Notes: generated by a model not told the origin, from the sequence alone. A stretch of DNA of 64,000 nt from Klenkia taihuensis (GCF_900112525.1 NZ_FOMD01000001.1:682001-746000), one strand, 5' to 3'. Positions 16,675 to 25,895 are shown, counted from the first letter of the stretch. Numbers and translations: made by a program.

Positions 16675-18203
16675 CAGCGGTACATCTCGGTGAGTCGCCG
16701 CTTGACCAGCTTGCCCGCGGCGCTGCGCGGCAGCTCGGCCTGGAACTCGATCCGCCGGGGCACCTTGTAGCCGGCCAGCCGTTCGCGGGCGAAGCCGATG
16801 AGGTCGGCGGCGAGGTCGGCGGAGGGCTCCACGCCCTCGACCGGCTGCACCACGCCGAGCACGGCCTCGCCGAGGTCCTCGTCGGGCACCCCGATGACGG
16901 CGACGTCGGCGACGGCCGGGTGCATGACCAGCACGTCCTCGGCCTCCTGCGGGTACACGTTCACCCCGCCGGAGATGATCATGAACGCCTTGCGGTCGGT
17001 GAGGTAGAGGTAGCCCTCGTCGTCGACCCGGCCGACGTCGCCGATCGCCGACCAGGTCGGGTGCTCGGGGTGCTGCGCGGCGGCGGTCTTCTCCGGGTCG
17101 CCGTGGTAGCTGAAGGGCATCGCGTCGCGCTCGACCCAGACCGTGCCGACCTCGCCGGCGGGCAGCTCCCGGCCCTCCTCGTCGCAGATGTGCAGCACGC
17201 CGAGGGCGGCCTTGCCGACGGTGCCGGGGTGGGCCAGCCAGTCCTGCGGGCCGACGATCGTGACGCCGTTGCCCTCGGTGGAGGAGTAGTACTCGTGCAG
17301 GATCGGCCCCCACCACTCCATCATCTGCTGCTTGACCTCGACCGGGCACGGCGCGGCGGCGTGGATGACCACCCGCTGGCTGGACACGTCGTAACGCTCG
17401 CGGACCTCGGCGGGCAGCTTGAGCATCCGGACGAACATCGTCGGCACCCACTGGCTGTGCGTGATGCCGTACCGCTCGATGTGCGCCAGGGCGGTCTCGG
17501 CGTCGAACCTCGCCGCCATGACGACGGTGCCGCCGGAGCGGTGCTGCATGCCGCCGAAGCGCAGCGGCGCGGCGTGGTAGAGCGGGGCGGCGGAGTAGTA
17601 GACGGTCTCGGTGTCGAAGCCGTACAGCGGGCCGAAGACCGCGGTGAACACGTCGCCGGGCTGGTCGATGAGGTGCGTGGGCAGCTTCGGCAGCACGCCC
17701 TTGGGCCGGCCGGTGGTGCCCGAGCTGTAGAGCATGTCGGTGCCGGCCGGCTGCACGGCCGGGCGCTCGGGGCTGGCGGCGGCCAGGGCGGCCTCGTAGT
17801 CCTCGTAGCCCTCCACCGGGCCGCCCCAGGCCAGCCGCAGCGCCAGGTCGGGGCAGCGCTGCGCGGTCTCCCGGGCGAGCGCGGCGGCCCCGGCGGAGGC
17901 GACCAGCACCCGGGCGCCGCAGTCGCGCACGATGTAGGCCGCCTCGTCGGCGGTGAGGTGGTTGTTCACCCCGGTGACGTAGAGGCCCGAGCGCAGCGCG
18001 GCCCAGTAGACCTCGAACACCTCCGGGGTGTTGTCCGCGACGAACGCGACGTGGTCGCCGGGGCCCAGGCCCTGCCGGCGGAGCACGTCGGCCAGCCGGG
18101 TGGAGCGCTCGTCGAGCTGGGCGTAGGTCAGCACCCGGCCGGTCTCGGCGACGACGACGGCCGGCTTGTCGGGGGTGCGGTCGGCGTAGGTGCCGGGGTA
18201 CAC
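16674..18203 (-). CDS. Acyl-CoA synthetase (AMP-forming, FadD-like)
   Basis: A 509-residue ANL-superfamily ligase. It activates a carboxylic acid to acyl-AMP and then acyl-CoA. The P-loop SSGTTGRPKG lies at residues 160-169; the adenine motif YYSSTEGNG, the hinge LTDRKAFMIISGGVNVYP, and the catalytic-lysine region RSAAGKLVKRRL follow. GTG 18203 is the first start in a sensible place. It diverges from the TIGR03084-AtuA-carboxylase operon with palindromic sites between, so it probably feeds that pathway, in the position of AtuH in Pseudomonas terpenoid catabolism (inference). Confidence 0.92.
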   Translation of the reverse strand: MYPGTYADRTPDKPAVVVAETGRVLTYAQLDERSTRLADVLRRQGLGPGDHVAFVADNTPEVFEVYWAALRSGLYVTGVNNHLTADEAAYIVRDCGARVLVASAGAAALARETAQRCPDLALRLAWGGPVEGYEDYEAALAAASPERPAVQPAGTDMLYSSGTTGRPKGVLPKLPTHLIDQPGDVFTAVFGPLYGFDTETVYYSAAPLYHAAPLRFGGMQHRSGGTVVMAARFDAETALAHIERYGITHSQWVPTMFVRMLKLPAEVRERYDVSSQRVVIHAAAPCPVEVKQQMMEWWGPILHEYYSSTEGNGVTIVGPQDWLAHPGTVGKAALGVLHICDEEGRELPAGEVGTVWVERDAMPFSYHGDPEKTAAAQHPEHPTWSAIGDVGRVDDEGYLYLTDRKAFMIISGGVNVYPQEAEDVLVMHPAVADVAVIGVPDEDLGEAVLGVVQPVEGVEPSADLAADLIGFARERLAGYKVPRRIEFQAELPRSAAGKLVKRRLTEMYR

Positions 18204-18318
18204 GGCTGCTCCCAGGGGTCGGCGGGGCGTCCCCGGGATCCTGTGGCGTGACCTGGCGCACGGTCAACCCTGACTGTCACGGCGCGGACCCTTGACGCCG
18301 GGACCCCCGCCCCGCAGG

Positions 18319-18343
18319 CTGACCGGGAGCGGTCAGGGCTGAC
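18319..18343. promoter_or_regulatory. Palindromic operator between divergent acyl-CoA operons
   Basis: CTGACCG-GGAG-CGGTCAG (18319-18336) is a perfect 7-bp inverted repeat overlapping a second one, GTCAG-GG-CTGAC (18332-18343). It lies about 25-45 bases before the GTG at 18366. Its position between the divergent operons suggests a shared repressor, which is not encoded next to it. Confidence 0.5.
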
Positions 18344-18365
18344 TGCTCGCCGACGAGGAGGTCGC

Positions 18366-19118
18366 GTGGCACTGCTGGACGGCCTGCTGGCCGACCTCGA
18401 GGCCGAGGGAGCCGCGCTGGACGCCGTGGTCGCCGGTCTCGACGACGCCGGATGGGCCACCCCCACCCCCGCGGCCGGCTGGACCGTCGCCCACCAGGTC
18501 GCCCACCTGGCCTGGACCGACGAGGCGTCCGTGCTCGCCGCGACCGTGCCCGCCCCGGTGCTGCCCGACGAGTCCGTGGACGCGGCCGCCGCGGCCGGCG
18601 CCGCCGGCCCCCCGGCGGAGCTGCTCGCCCGGTGGCGGGCCTCCCGCGCGGCGCTCGCGCAGGCGCTGGCCGCCGTCCGGGCCGGGGCCAAGCTGCCCTG
18701 GTACGGCCCGCCGATGGGCGCGGCCTCGATGGCCACCGCCCGGTTGATGGAGACCTGGGCGCACGGCGTCGACGTCACCGACGCGCTGGGCCTGCCGGTC
18801 TCGGCGACGGACCGGTTGCGGGCCGTCGCCCACCTCGGTGTGGTGACCCGCGGGTTCGCCTTCGGCCAGCACGGCCTGCCCGCCCCCGTCGAGGACGTCC
18901 GGGTCGAGCTGGTCGCGCCGTCGGGCGCGGTGTGGACGTGGGGCGAGGCCTCCGCGGCCGACCGGGTCACCGGCCCGGCGCTGGACTTCTGCCTGCGGGC
19001 CACCCAGCGCCGCCCCCGCTCCGCGCTCGCGCTCACCGCGACCGGGCCGGTCGCCGACCGCTGGCTGGACGTCGCCCAGGCCTTCGCCGGGGCGCCCGGC
19101 GCCGGGAGCCACGGGTGA
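18366..19118 (+). CDS. TIGR03084-family (DinB/mycothiol-type fold) protein
   Basis: A 250-residue soluble protein. WTVAHQVAHLAWTDEAS at about 40-56 carries the HxxxH-like metal-binding residues of the DinB/maleylpyruvate-isomerase fold, and METWAHGVDVTDALG supplies the later histidine. These are hallmarks of the actinobacterial TIGR03084 family, whose members recur beside acyl-CoA carboxylase genes but have no assigned reaction. GTG 18366 has a strong AGGAGG. Its stop overlaps the next gene (GTGA), so it is the first gene of a five-gene coupled operon. Confidence 0.85.
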   Translation: MALLDGLLADLEAEGAALDAVVAGLDDAGWATPTPAAGWTVAHQVAHLAWTDEASVLAATVPAPVLPDESVDAAAAAGAAGPPAELLARWRASRAALAQALAAVRAGAKLPWYGPPMGAASMATARLMETWAHGVDVTDALGLPVSATDRLRAVAHLGVVTRGFAFGQHGLPAPVEDVRVELVAPSGAVWTWGEASAADRVTGPALDFCLRATQRRPRSALALTATGPVADRWLDVAQAFAGAPGAGSHG

Positions 19119-20812
19119 CGTTCCCGCTGCGGATCGGCAACGCGTCGGGCTTCTACGGCGACCGGCGGGCCGCCGTCCGGGAGATGCTCGAGGGCGGGCC
19201 GCTCGACGTCCTGACCGGGGACTACCTGGCCGAGCTGACCATGCTCATCCTCGGCCGGGACCGGGCGAAGGACCCCGCCCGCGGGTACGCCCGCACCTTC
19301 CTGGCCCAGCTCGAGGAGTGCCTGGGCCTGGCCCGCGACCGCGGGGTGCGGTTCGTGGTCAACGCCGGCGGCACCAACCCGGCCGGGCTGGCCGACGCGG
19401 TGCGCGCGCTGGCCGACCGGCTGGGCGTGCCCACCGCGGTCGCCCACGTCGAGGGCGACGACCTGCTGCCCCGCGCCGCCGAGCTGGGGTTCGGCGAGCC
19501 GATCACCGCCAACGCCTACCTGGGCGCCTTCGGCATCGCCGAGTGCGTGCGGGCCGGCGCCGACGTCGTGGTCACCGGCCGGGTCACCGACGCCTCGCTG
19601 GTCGTCGGGCCGGGCATCGCGCACTTCGGCTGGGGCCGCGACGACCTCGACGCGATCGCCGGGGCGATGGCCGTGGGCCACGTGCTGGAGTGCGGCACCC
19701 AGGCCACCGGCGGCAACCTGTCCAGCTTCGACGAGCACCCGCTCGAGCAGCTGCTGCACCCCGGCTTCCCGCTGGCCGAGCTGCGCGCCGACGGGTCGGC
19801 GGTCATCACCAAGCACCCGGGCACCGGCGGCGTGGTCGACGTCGACACCGTCACCGCCCAGCTGCTCTACGAGATCACCGGCGCCCGCTACGCCGGGCCC
19901 GACGCGGTCGCCCGGTTCGACACCGTGCAGCTCACGCCCGACGGCCCCGACCGGGTGCTGCTCTCGGGGACGCGCGGCGAGGCGCCGCCGCCGGAGGTGA
20001 AGGTCTGCCTGAACGCCCTGGGCGGGCACCGCAACGAGGTCACCTTCGTGCTCACCGGCGACCGGGTCCAGGCCAAGGCCGCGCTGGCCCGGGCCCAGTT
20101 CGAGGCCGCGCTGGACCCCCGCCCGGCCGAGCTCGTCTGGTCGACCGTCGGGGCGGAGAACCCGGACGCCGACACCGAGGCCGGCGCCAGCGTGCTGCTG
20201 CGCGCCCAGGCCACCGACCCCCGCGCCGAGGTGGTGGGCCGGGCCTTCTCCGGCGCCGCGGTCGAGCTGGCGCTGGCCTCCTACCCCGGCTTCCACCTCA
20301 CCGCCCCGCCCGGTACCGGCTCGGCGTACGGGGTCTGCACGCCGGCCTTCGTCCCGCAGGGCGCCGTCCCGCACGTCGCCGTCCTGCCCGACGGGCGGCG
20401 CGTCGACGTCCCCCCGCCGTCGGTCACCGCCCCGCTCGCCGACCTGCCCGCGCCCCCGGCACCGCCGGTGGTGCCCGGCCCGACCCGGCGGGCACCGCTG
20501 GGCGCGGTCGCCCGGGCCCGCAGCGGCGACAAGGGCGGGACGGCGAACATCGGCCTGTGGGCCACCACCGACGAGGGCGCCGGGTGGCTGGCCGCCGCGA
20601 TCACCCCCGACGTCGTGCGCGAGCTGCTGCCCGAGGCCGCCGGCCTGCCGGTGACCGTGCACCCGCTGCCCGCCCTGCGCGCCGTCGACGTCGTGGTCGA
20701 GGGCCTGCTCGGCCAGGGCGTGGCCGCCAGCACCCGCTTCGACCCGCAGGGCAAGGCCGTCGGCGAGTGGCTGCGCGGCCGCACCCTGCAGATCCCGGAG
20801 TCCCTCCTGTGA
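19115..20812 (+). CDS. AtuA-like protein (DUF1446, acyclic terpene utilisation)
   Basis: A 565-residue protein: an N-terminal DUF1446 domain of about 450 residues (RIGNASGFYGDR at the start, then VNAGGTNPAG, TANAYLGAFGIAECV, GRVTDASLV) and a C-terminal AtuA-like small domain (ARARSGDKGGTANIGLWAT). AtuA is required for citronellol/geraniol catabolism in Pseudomonas, but its biochemical role is unknown. GTG 19115 overlaps the preceding stop and the 3' end overlaps the carboxylase gene. This context, carboxylase plus acyl-CoA dehydrogenase, matches Atu-type pathways. Confidence 0.9.
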   Translation: MTFPLRIGNASGFYGDRRAAVREMLEGGPLDVLTGDYLAELTMLILGRDRAKDPARGYARTFLAQLEECLGLARDRGVRFVVNAGGTNPAGLADAVRALADRLGVPTAVAHVEGDDLLPRAAELGFGEPITANAYLGAFGIAECVRAGADVVVTGRVTDASLVVGPGIAHFGWGRDDLDAIAGAMAVGHVLECGTQATGGNLSSFDEHPLEQLLHPGFPLAELRADGSAVITKHPGTGGVVDVDTVTAQLLYEITGARYAGPDAVARFDTVQLTPDGPDRVLLSGTRGEAPPPEVKVCLNALGGHRNEVTFVLTGDRVQAKAALARAQFEAALDPRPAELVWSTVGAENPDADTEAGASVLLRAQATDPRAEVVGRAFSGAAVELALASYPGFHLTAPPGTGSAYGVCTPAFVPQGAVPHVAVLPDGRRVDVPPPSVTAPLADLPAPPAPPVVPGPTRRAPLGAVARARSGDKGGTANIGLWATTDEGAGWLAAAITPDVVRELLPEAAGLPVTVHPLPALRAVDVVVEGLLGQGVAASTRFDPQGKAVGEWLRGRTLQIPESLL

Positions 20813-22422
20813 CCGTCCTCCGCTCGACGCTGGACACCGCCGGCGCCGCGTTCGCCGCCAACCGCGACGCGGTGCTCGCCGCGCTGCGCGACCTGGACGA
20901 CGACCACGCCCGTGCCGTCGCCGGCGGCGGGGAGAAGGCCGTCGCCCGGCACCGGGCCCGCGGCAAGCTGACCGCCCGGGAGCGCGTCGAGCTGCTGGTC
21001 GACCCGGACAGCCCGTTCCTGGAGCTCTCGCCGCTGGCGGCCTGGGGCACGGAGTTCGCCGTCGGCGCCAGCGTGGTCACCGGCGTCGGCGTCGTCGAGG
21101 ACGTCGAGTGCGTCGTCGTCGCCCACGACCCGACCGTGCGCGGCGGGGCGAGCAACCCGTGGACGCTGAAGAAGACGCTGCGCGCCATGCAGGTCGCCCG
21201 GGAGAACCGGCTGCCGCTGATCACCCTGGTCGAGTCCGGCGGCGCCGACCTGCCCACCCAGAAGGACATCTTCATCCCCGGCGGACAGCTGTTCCGCGAC
21301 CTCACCCGCCTGTCGGCCGCGGGCATCCCGACCATCGCGATCGTGTTCGGCAACTCCACCGCCGGCGGGGCCTACGTGCCCGGCACGAGCGACCACGTGG
21401 TGATGGTCGACGGCGGTGCGAAGGTGTTCCTGGGCGGCCCGCCGCTGGTGCGGATGGCCACCGGCGAGGTCTCCGACGAGGAGTCCCTGGGCGGCGCCGC
21501 CATGCACGGGCGGGTCTCCGGGCTGGCCGACCACGTCGCCGTCGACGAGGTCGACGCGCTGCGCATCGGCCGGCGGGTGGTGGCCCGGCTCAACTGGCGC
21601 AAGCGCGGACCGGCGCCGGCGGCCGTCGTCCCCCCGCGGTACGCCGAGGACGACCTGCTCGGCGTCGTCGGCCCCGACCTCTCCCAGCCCTTCGACCCCC
21701 GCGAGGTGCTCGCCCGGGTCGTCGACGACAGCGACGTCGACGAGGTCAAGCCGCGCTACGGCCCGTCGCTGGTCACCGCCTGGGCGCGCATCCACGGCCA
21801 CCCGGTCGGCGTGCTGGCCAACGCGCAGGGGGTCCTGTTCAGCGCCGAGGCGCAGAAGGCCACCCAGTTCATCCAGCTGGCCAACGCCGCCGACACCCCG
21901 CTGCTGTTCCTGCACAACACCACCGGCTACATGGTGGGCAAGGAGTACGAGCAGGGCGGGATCATCAAGCACGGCGCGATGATGATCAACGCCGTCTCCA
22001 ACAGCCGGGTGCCGCACCTGTCGGTGCTGCTGGGCGCCTCCTACGGCGCCGGGCACTACGGCATGTGCGGGCGGGCCTACGACCCGCGGTTCCTGTTCGC
22101 CTGGCCGACGGCGAAGTCCGCCGTCATGGGCCCGGCCCAGCTCGCCGGGGTGCTCTCGATCGTCGCCCGTGCGTCGGCCGAGTCCCGCGGCACCCCGTTC
22201 GACGAGGACGGCGACGCCGCGATGCGCGCCGCCGTCGAGGCCCAGATCGAGGCGGAGTCGATGCCCCGGTTCCTGTCGGGCCGGGTGTACGACGACGGCA
22301 TCATCGACCCGCGCGACACCCGCACCGTGCTCGGCCTGTGCCTGAGCGCGATCGCCAGCGGCGAGGTGGCCGGCACCGGCGCCGGCCACGGCACCCCGGC
22401 CTACGGGGTGTTCCGCCCGTGA
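20809..22422 (+). CDS. Acyl-CoA carboxylase beta (carboxyltransferase) subunit
   Basis: A 537-residue carboxyltransferase of the methylcrotonyl/geranyl-CoA carboxylase type. It transfers CO2 from carboxybiotin to an acyl-CoA. It has the acyl-CoA oxyanion motifs GNSTAGGAYVPGTSD and LGASYGAGHYGMCGRAYDP, and the paired crotonase-fold halves. GTG 20809 overlaps the AtuA stop (GTGA). Methylcrotonyl-CoA (leucine) and geranyl-CoA (terpenoid) carboxylases share this fold; the AtuA neighbour favours the terpenoid type, but the substrate pocket needs alignment to decide. Confidence 0.92.
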   Translation: MTVLRSTLDTAGAAFAANRDAVLAALRDLDDDHARAVAGGGEKAVARHRARGKLTARERVELLVDPDSPFLELSPLAAWGTEFAVGASVVTGVGVVEDVECVVVAHDPTVRGGASNPWTLKKTLRAMQVARENRLPLITLVESGGADLPTQKDIFIPGGQLFRDLTRLSAAGIPTIAIVFGNSTAGGAYVPGTSDHVVMVDGGAKVFLGGPPLVRMATGEVSDEESLGGAAMHGRVSGLADHVAVDEVDALRIGRRVVARLNWRKRGPAPAAVVPPRYAEDDLLGVVGPDLSQPFDPREVLARVVDDSDVDEVKPRYGPSLVTAWARIHGHPVGVLANAQGVLFSAEAQKATQFIQLANAADTPLLFLHNTTGYMVGKEYEQGGIIKHGAMMINAVSNSRVPHLSVLLGASYGAGHYGMCGRAYDPRFLFAWPTAKSAVMGPAQLAGVLSIVARASAESRGTPFDEDGDAAMRAAVEAQIEAESMPRFLSGRVYDDGIIDPRDTRTVLGLCLSAIASGEVAGTGAGHGTPAYGVFRP

Positions 22423-24359
22423 GCCTCACCCGCGTGCTCGTGGCCAACCGCGGCGAGATCGCCCGCCGGGTGTTCCGCACCTGCCGCGACCTGGGCGTCG
22501 GCACCGTGGCGGTGTACAGCGACCCGGACGCCGGCAGCCCGCACCGCGCCGAGGCCGACCGCGCCGTCCGGCTGCCCGGGGCGACCCCGGCGCAGACCTA
22601 CCTGCGGGCCGACCTGCTGGTCGCCGCGGCGCTGGCCGCCGGGGCCGACGCGGTGCACCCGGGCTACGGCTTCCTGTCCGAGAACGCCGACTTCGCCCGG
22701 GCGGTCGTCGCCGCGGGTCTGACCTGGATCGGCCCGCCGCCGTCCTCGATCGACGCGATGGGCTCCAAGGTCGATGCCAAGGCGCTGATGGCCGCCGCCG
22801 GGGTGCCGGTGCTGCAGCTCGACGAGGTCACCGCGGCCGACCTCCCGGTGCTGGTCAAGGCCTCGGCCGGCGGTGGTGGCCGAGGCATGCGCGTCGTCCG
22901 CCGGCTCGAGGACCTGGACGGCGAGCTGGCGGCCGCCCGCGCCGAGGCGGCGTCGGCGTTCGGCGACCCGACGGTCTTCGTCGAGCCCTACGTCGAGGCC
23001 GGCCGGCACGTCGAGGTGCAGGTGCTCGCCGACGCCCACGGCACGGTGTGGTCCCTCGGCGAGCGGGAGTGCTCGCTGCAGCGCCGGCACCAGAAGGTGG
23101 TCGAGGAGACGCCGTCCCCGTTCGTGGACGGCGAGCTGCGGGAGCGGCTGTCGGCGGCCGCGGTGACCGCGGCCCGGGCCATCGACTACGTGGGTGCGGG
23201 GACCGTGGAGTTCCTGGTGCGCCCCGACGGCGCGTTCTCCTTCCTGGAGACCAACACCCGGCTGCAGGTGGAGCACCCGGTCACCGAGTGCGTCACCGGC
23301 CTGGACCTGGTCGCCTGGCAGCTGCGCATCGCCGCCGGCGAGCGGCTGCCCGCGGAGCCCCCGGCGCCCACCGGCCACGCGATCGAGGTGCGGCTCTACG
23401 CCGAGGACCCCGCGCACGACTGGCGACCGGTCAGCGGCCCGGTGCACCGGTTCGACGTCCCGGGGACGGCGTTCGCCGTGCCGCCGGCCCCCGGCACCCG
23501 GGTGGACGCCGGCGTGGTCGACGGCAGCGTGGTCTCCACGCACTACGACCCGATGCTGGCCAAGGTGGTGGCCTGGGCGCCGACCCGCGACGAGGCCGCC
23601 GCCCGGCTCGCCGCCGCCCTCGCCGGCGCCCGGCTGCACGGGCCCACCACCAACCGCGACCTGCTGGTCCGCACCCTGCGCCACCCCGCCTTCCTGGCCG
23701 GGGACACCGACACCGCCTTCTTCGACCGGCACGGCCTGGACACCCTGGCCGCACCGCTGGCCGGCCCGGACGACGTCCGGCTCGCCGCCGTCGCCGCCGC
23801 GCTCGCGCTGGCCGCCGGGCGGCGGCGGTCCGCGGTGCTCGGCGACCTGCCGAGCGGGTGGCGCAACGTGCCCTCGCAGCTGCAGCGCGCCGCCTTCGCG
23901 CACGGCGAGGAGACCGTCGAGGTCGGCTACCGGCTCACCCGCGACGGCCTGGCCGGCGTCCCCGGCACCGCGCTGGTCTCCGCGACCCCGAAGGCGGTGG
24001 TGCTGGCCGTCGACGGCGTCGAGCGCCGGCTGCGGGTCGCCGCCTACGACGACGACGTGCGGGTGGACGGCGACGGCTGGTCGGTGGCGCTGCGGCTGCT
24101 GCCCCGGTTCCCCGACCCGTCGGCCGCCGTCGCCGCGGGCTCGCTGGTCGCCCCGATGCCGGGGTCCGTCGTCGCGGTCCACGTGGCCCCCGGGGAGCGG
24201 GTCGGCGCCGGCCAGCGGCTGCTGGTGCTCGAGGCGATGAAGATGCAGCACCCGGTCACGGCACCCGCCGACGGCGTCGTGACCAGCGTGGACGTGGCCG
24301 TCGGCGACCAGGTGGAGGCCGGCGCGGTCCTCACCGTCCTGGAGGGGGACCCCGCATGA
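22419..24359 (+). CDS. Acyl-CoA carboxylase alpha subunit (biotin carboxylase + BCCP)
   Basis: A 646-residue protein. The biotin carboxylase N-domain (VLVANRGEIARRVFRTC) is followed by an ATP-grasp domain (KASAGGGGRGMRVV, later FLETNTRLQVEHPVTE) and a C-terminal biotinyl domain with VLEAMKMQHP, where K608 is the biotin lysine. It carboxylates its own biotin using ATP and bicarbonate and partners with the preceding beta subunit. GTG 22419 overlaps the beta stop and its own stop overlaps the next ATG, so the subunits should be made in balance. Confidence 0.94.
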   Translation: MSLTRVLVANRGEIARRVFRTCRDLGVGTVAVYSDPDAGSPHRAEADRAVRLPGATPAQTYLRADLLVAAALAAGADAVHPGYGFLSENADFARAVVAAGLTWIGPPPSSIDAMGSKVDAKALMAAAGVPVLQLDEVTAADLPVLVKASAGGGGRGMRVVRRLEDLDGELAAARAEAASAFGDPTVFVEPYVEAGRHVEVQVLADAHGTVWSLGERECSLQRRHQKVVEETPSPFVDGELRERLSAAAVTAARAIDYVGAGTVEFLVRPDGAFSFLETNTRLQVEHPVTECVTGLDLVAWQLRIAAGERLPAEPPAPTGHAIEVRLYAEDPAHDWRPVSGPVHRFDVPGTAFAVPPAPGTRVDAGVVDGSVVSTHYDPMLAKVVAWAPTRDEAAARLAAALAGARLHGPTTNRDLLVRTLRHPAFLAGDTDTAFFDRHGLDTLAAPLAGPDDVRLAAVAAALALAAGRRRSAVLGDLPSGWRNVPSQLQRAAFAHGEETVEVGYRLTRDGLAGVPGTALVSATPKAVVLAVDGVERRLRVAAYDDDVRVDGDGWSVALRLLPRFPDPSAAVAAGSLVAPMPGSVVAVHVAPGERVGAGQRLLVLEAMKMQHPVTAPADGVVTSVDVAVGDQVEAGAVLTVLEGDPA

Positions 24360-25537
24360 CGCTGGACTTCGACGAGGGCGACGAGCTGCGCGACCTGCGC
24401 GCCGCGGTCGCCGACCTGGCCGGCCGCTACGGCCACCGCTGGTTCCTGGAGCAGGCCCGCACCGGCGGCACCGTGCAGGAGCTGTGGGCCGAGGCCGGCA
24501 AGGCCGGGTTCCTCGGCGTCAACCTGCCCGAGGAGCACGGCGGCGGGGGCGGCGGCATGGTCGAGCTCGCGGTGGTGCTCGAGGAGCTCGGCGCGGCCGG
24601 CTGCCCGCTGCTGATGATGGTGGTCAGCCCGGCCATCTGCGGCACGGTCATCGCCCGCTACGGCACCCCGGAGCAGCGCGACCGGTGGATCCCCGGCATC
24701 GCCGACGGCACGCTGACCATGGCCTTCGCCATCACCGAGCCCGACGCCGGGTCCAACAGCCACGAGATCACCACCACCGCCCGCCGCGACGGCGACGAGT
24801 GGGTGCTGTCGGGGCAGAAGATCTGGATCAGCGGGGTGGACGTCGCCGACGCCGTCCTGGTGGTCGCCAAGCTCGCCGACGCGGGCGACAGCACTCTGCC
24901 CGGGTCCGGCAGGCGGACGCTGCGGCCGGCGCTGTTCGTCGTCCCCACCGGCGCCCCGGGCCTGTCGCGGACGCAGATCCCCATGGAGCTGGTCAGCCCG
25001 GACAACCAGTTCCAGCTGTTCCTCGACGACGTCCGGCTGCCCGCCGACGCGCTGGTGGGCTCGCCCGACGCCGGCATCGCGCAGCTGTTCGCCGGGCTCA
25101 ACCCGGAGCGGGTCATGGGCGCGGCGTACTCGCTGGGCACCGCCCGGCTGGCGCTGGACCGCGCCGCGGCCTACGCCCGCGACCGCCGGGTCTGGGGCAC
25201 CCCGATCGGCGCGCACCAAGGCGTCTCGCACCCGCTGGCCGCCGCCCAGGTCGAGGTGGAACTGGCCCGGCTGATGATGCTCAAGGCGGCCTGGCTGATC
25301 GACCACGGCCTGGACGCCGGTACCGCCGCCAACAGCGCGAAGTACGCCGCCGCGGAGGCCGTGGTGCACGCCGTGGACGCCGCGGTGCAGACCCACGGCG
25401 GGTCGGGCCTGTCCCAGGAGAACGGCATCGGGGCGCTGGTGACGGCGTCCCGGTTCTCCCGGATCGCGCCGGTCAGCCGCGAGATGGTGCTGAACTTCGT
25501 CGCCCAGCACGACCTGCAGCTGCCGCGCTCCTACTAG
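24356..25537 (+). CDS. Acyl-CoA dehydrogenase (AtuD/branched-chain type)
   Basis: A 393-residue flavoprotein of standard length with the three ACAD domains: N-terminal helices, the MAFAITEPDAGSNSHEI FAD/substrate motif, WVLSGQKIWISG, and a C-terminal domain with QTHGGSGLSQENG. ATG 24356 overlaps the carboxylase alpha stop. It probably makes the alpha-beta unsaturated acyl-CoA that the coupled carboxylase acts on, as AtuD does for citronellyl-CoA (inference). Its stop shares CTAG with the convergent small acidic gene. Confidence 0.92.
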   Translation: MTLDFDEGDELRDLRAAVADLAGRYGHRWFLEQARTGGTVQELWAEAGKAGFLGVNLPEEHGGGGGGMVELAVVLEELGAAGCPLLMMVVSPAICGTVIARYGTPEQRDRWIPGIADGTLTMAFAITEPDAGSNSHEITTTARRDGDEWVLSGQKIWISGVDVADAVLVVAKLADAGDSTLPGSGRRTLRPALFVVPTGAPGLSRTQIPMELVSPDNQFQLFLDDVRLPADALVGSPDAGIAQLFAGLNPERVMGAAYSLGTARLALDRAAAYARDRRVWGTPIGAHQGVSHPLAAAQVEVELARLMMLKAAWLIDHGLDAGTAANSAKYAAAEAVVHAVDAAVQTHGGSGLSQENGIGALVTASRFSRIAPVSREMVLNFVAQHDLQLPRSY

Positions 25538-25695
25538 GCCCCGGTGATCCGGTTCTCCGGGTCGAGGCCGGTCTCGGCGTCGGCGGTGTCCGCGCCCTCG
25601 GCGGGCTGGTCGGGGTGCGGGGTGCGGCCGGCGTCGTCGGTGGTGGCGGTGTCGGCGCCCTCGGCGGGGTCCTCGGAGTGGGTCGGTGTCGTCAT
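25534..25695 (-). CDS. Small acidic protein, paralog of the 9.0-kb protein
   Basis: A 53-residue acidic, Thr/Pro-rich protein starting MTTPTHSEDPAEGADTAT. It contains the word PAEGADTA twice and ends DPENRITGA, echoing the ADPENS end of the protein at 8937-9101. A weak GGGGGC precedes the ATG. Its TAG shares CTAG with the acyl-CoA dehydrogenase stop. No domain is recognised; it is likely disordered. The 200-base stretch up to 25895 holds only its probable promoter. Confidence 0.5.
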   Translation of the reverse strand: MTTPTHSEDPAEGADTATTDDAGRTPHPDQPAEGADTADAETGLDPENRITGA

Positions 25696-25895
25696 GCCCC
25701 CTGGCCTGCCCGCTCGGTGCGCGCACCAACCGTCGTGGGGTGAGCTCGTGTGCCCGCAGGGCATCCCGGATGCCGGGCGCCCGGGCGCCCGGGTGGTGGT
25801 CGACGCCCCGCCGGAACCACACGGCCGCGTCGTCGTCTTCCTGCACGGAAGTCCGTCCTCCTGCACCAGATCTGGCGAGGGGGGACGGACATCGA

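Noticed and set aside
25700-25895. A small gene on the minus strand beginning VQEDDDAAVWFRRGVDHH with a good AGGAGG upstream
   Set aside because: The frame has no stop until deep inside the acyl-CoA dehydrogenase gene and would overlap the small acidic gene, so it is probably chance.
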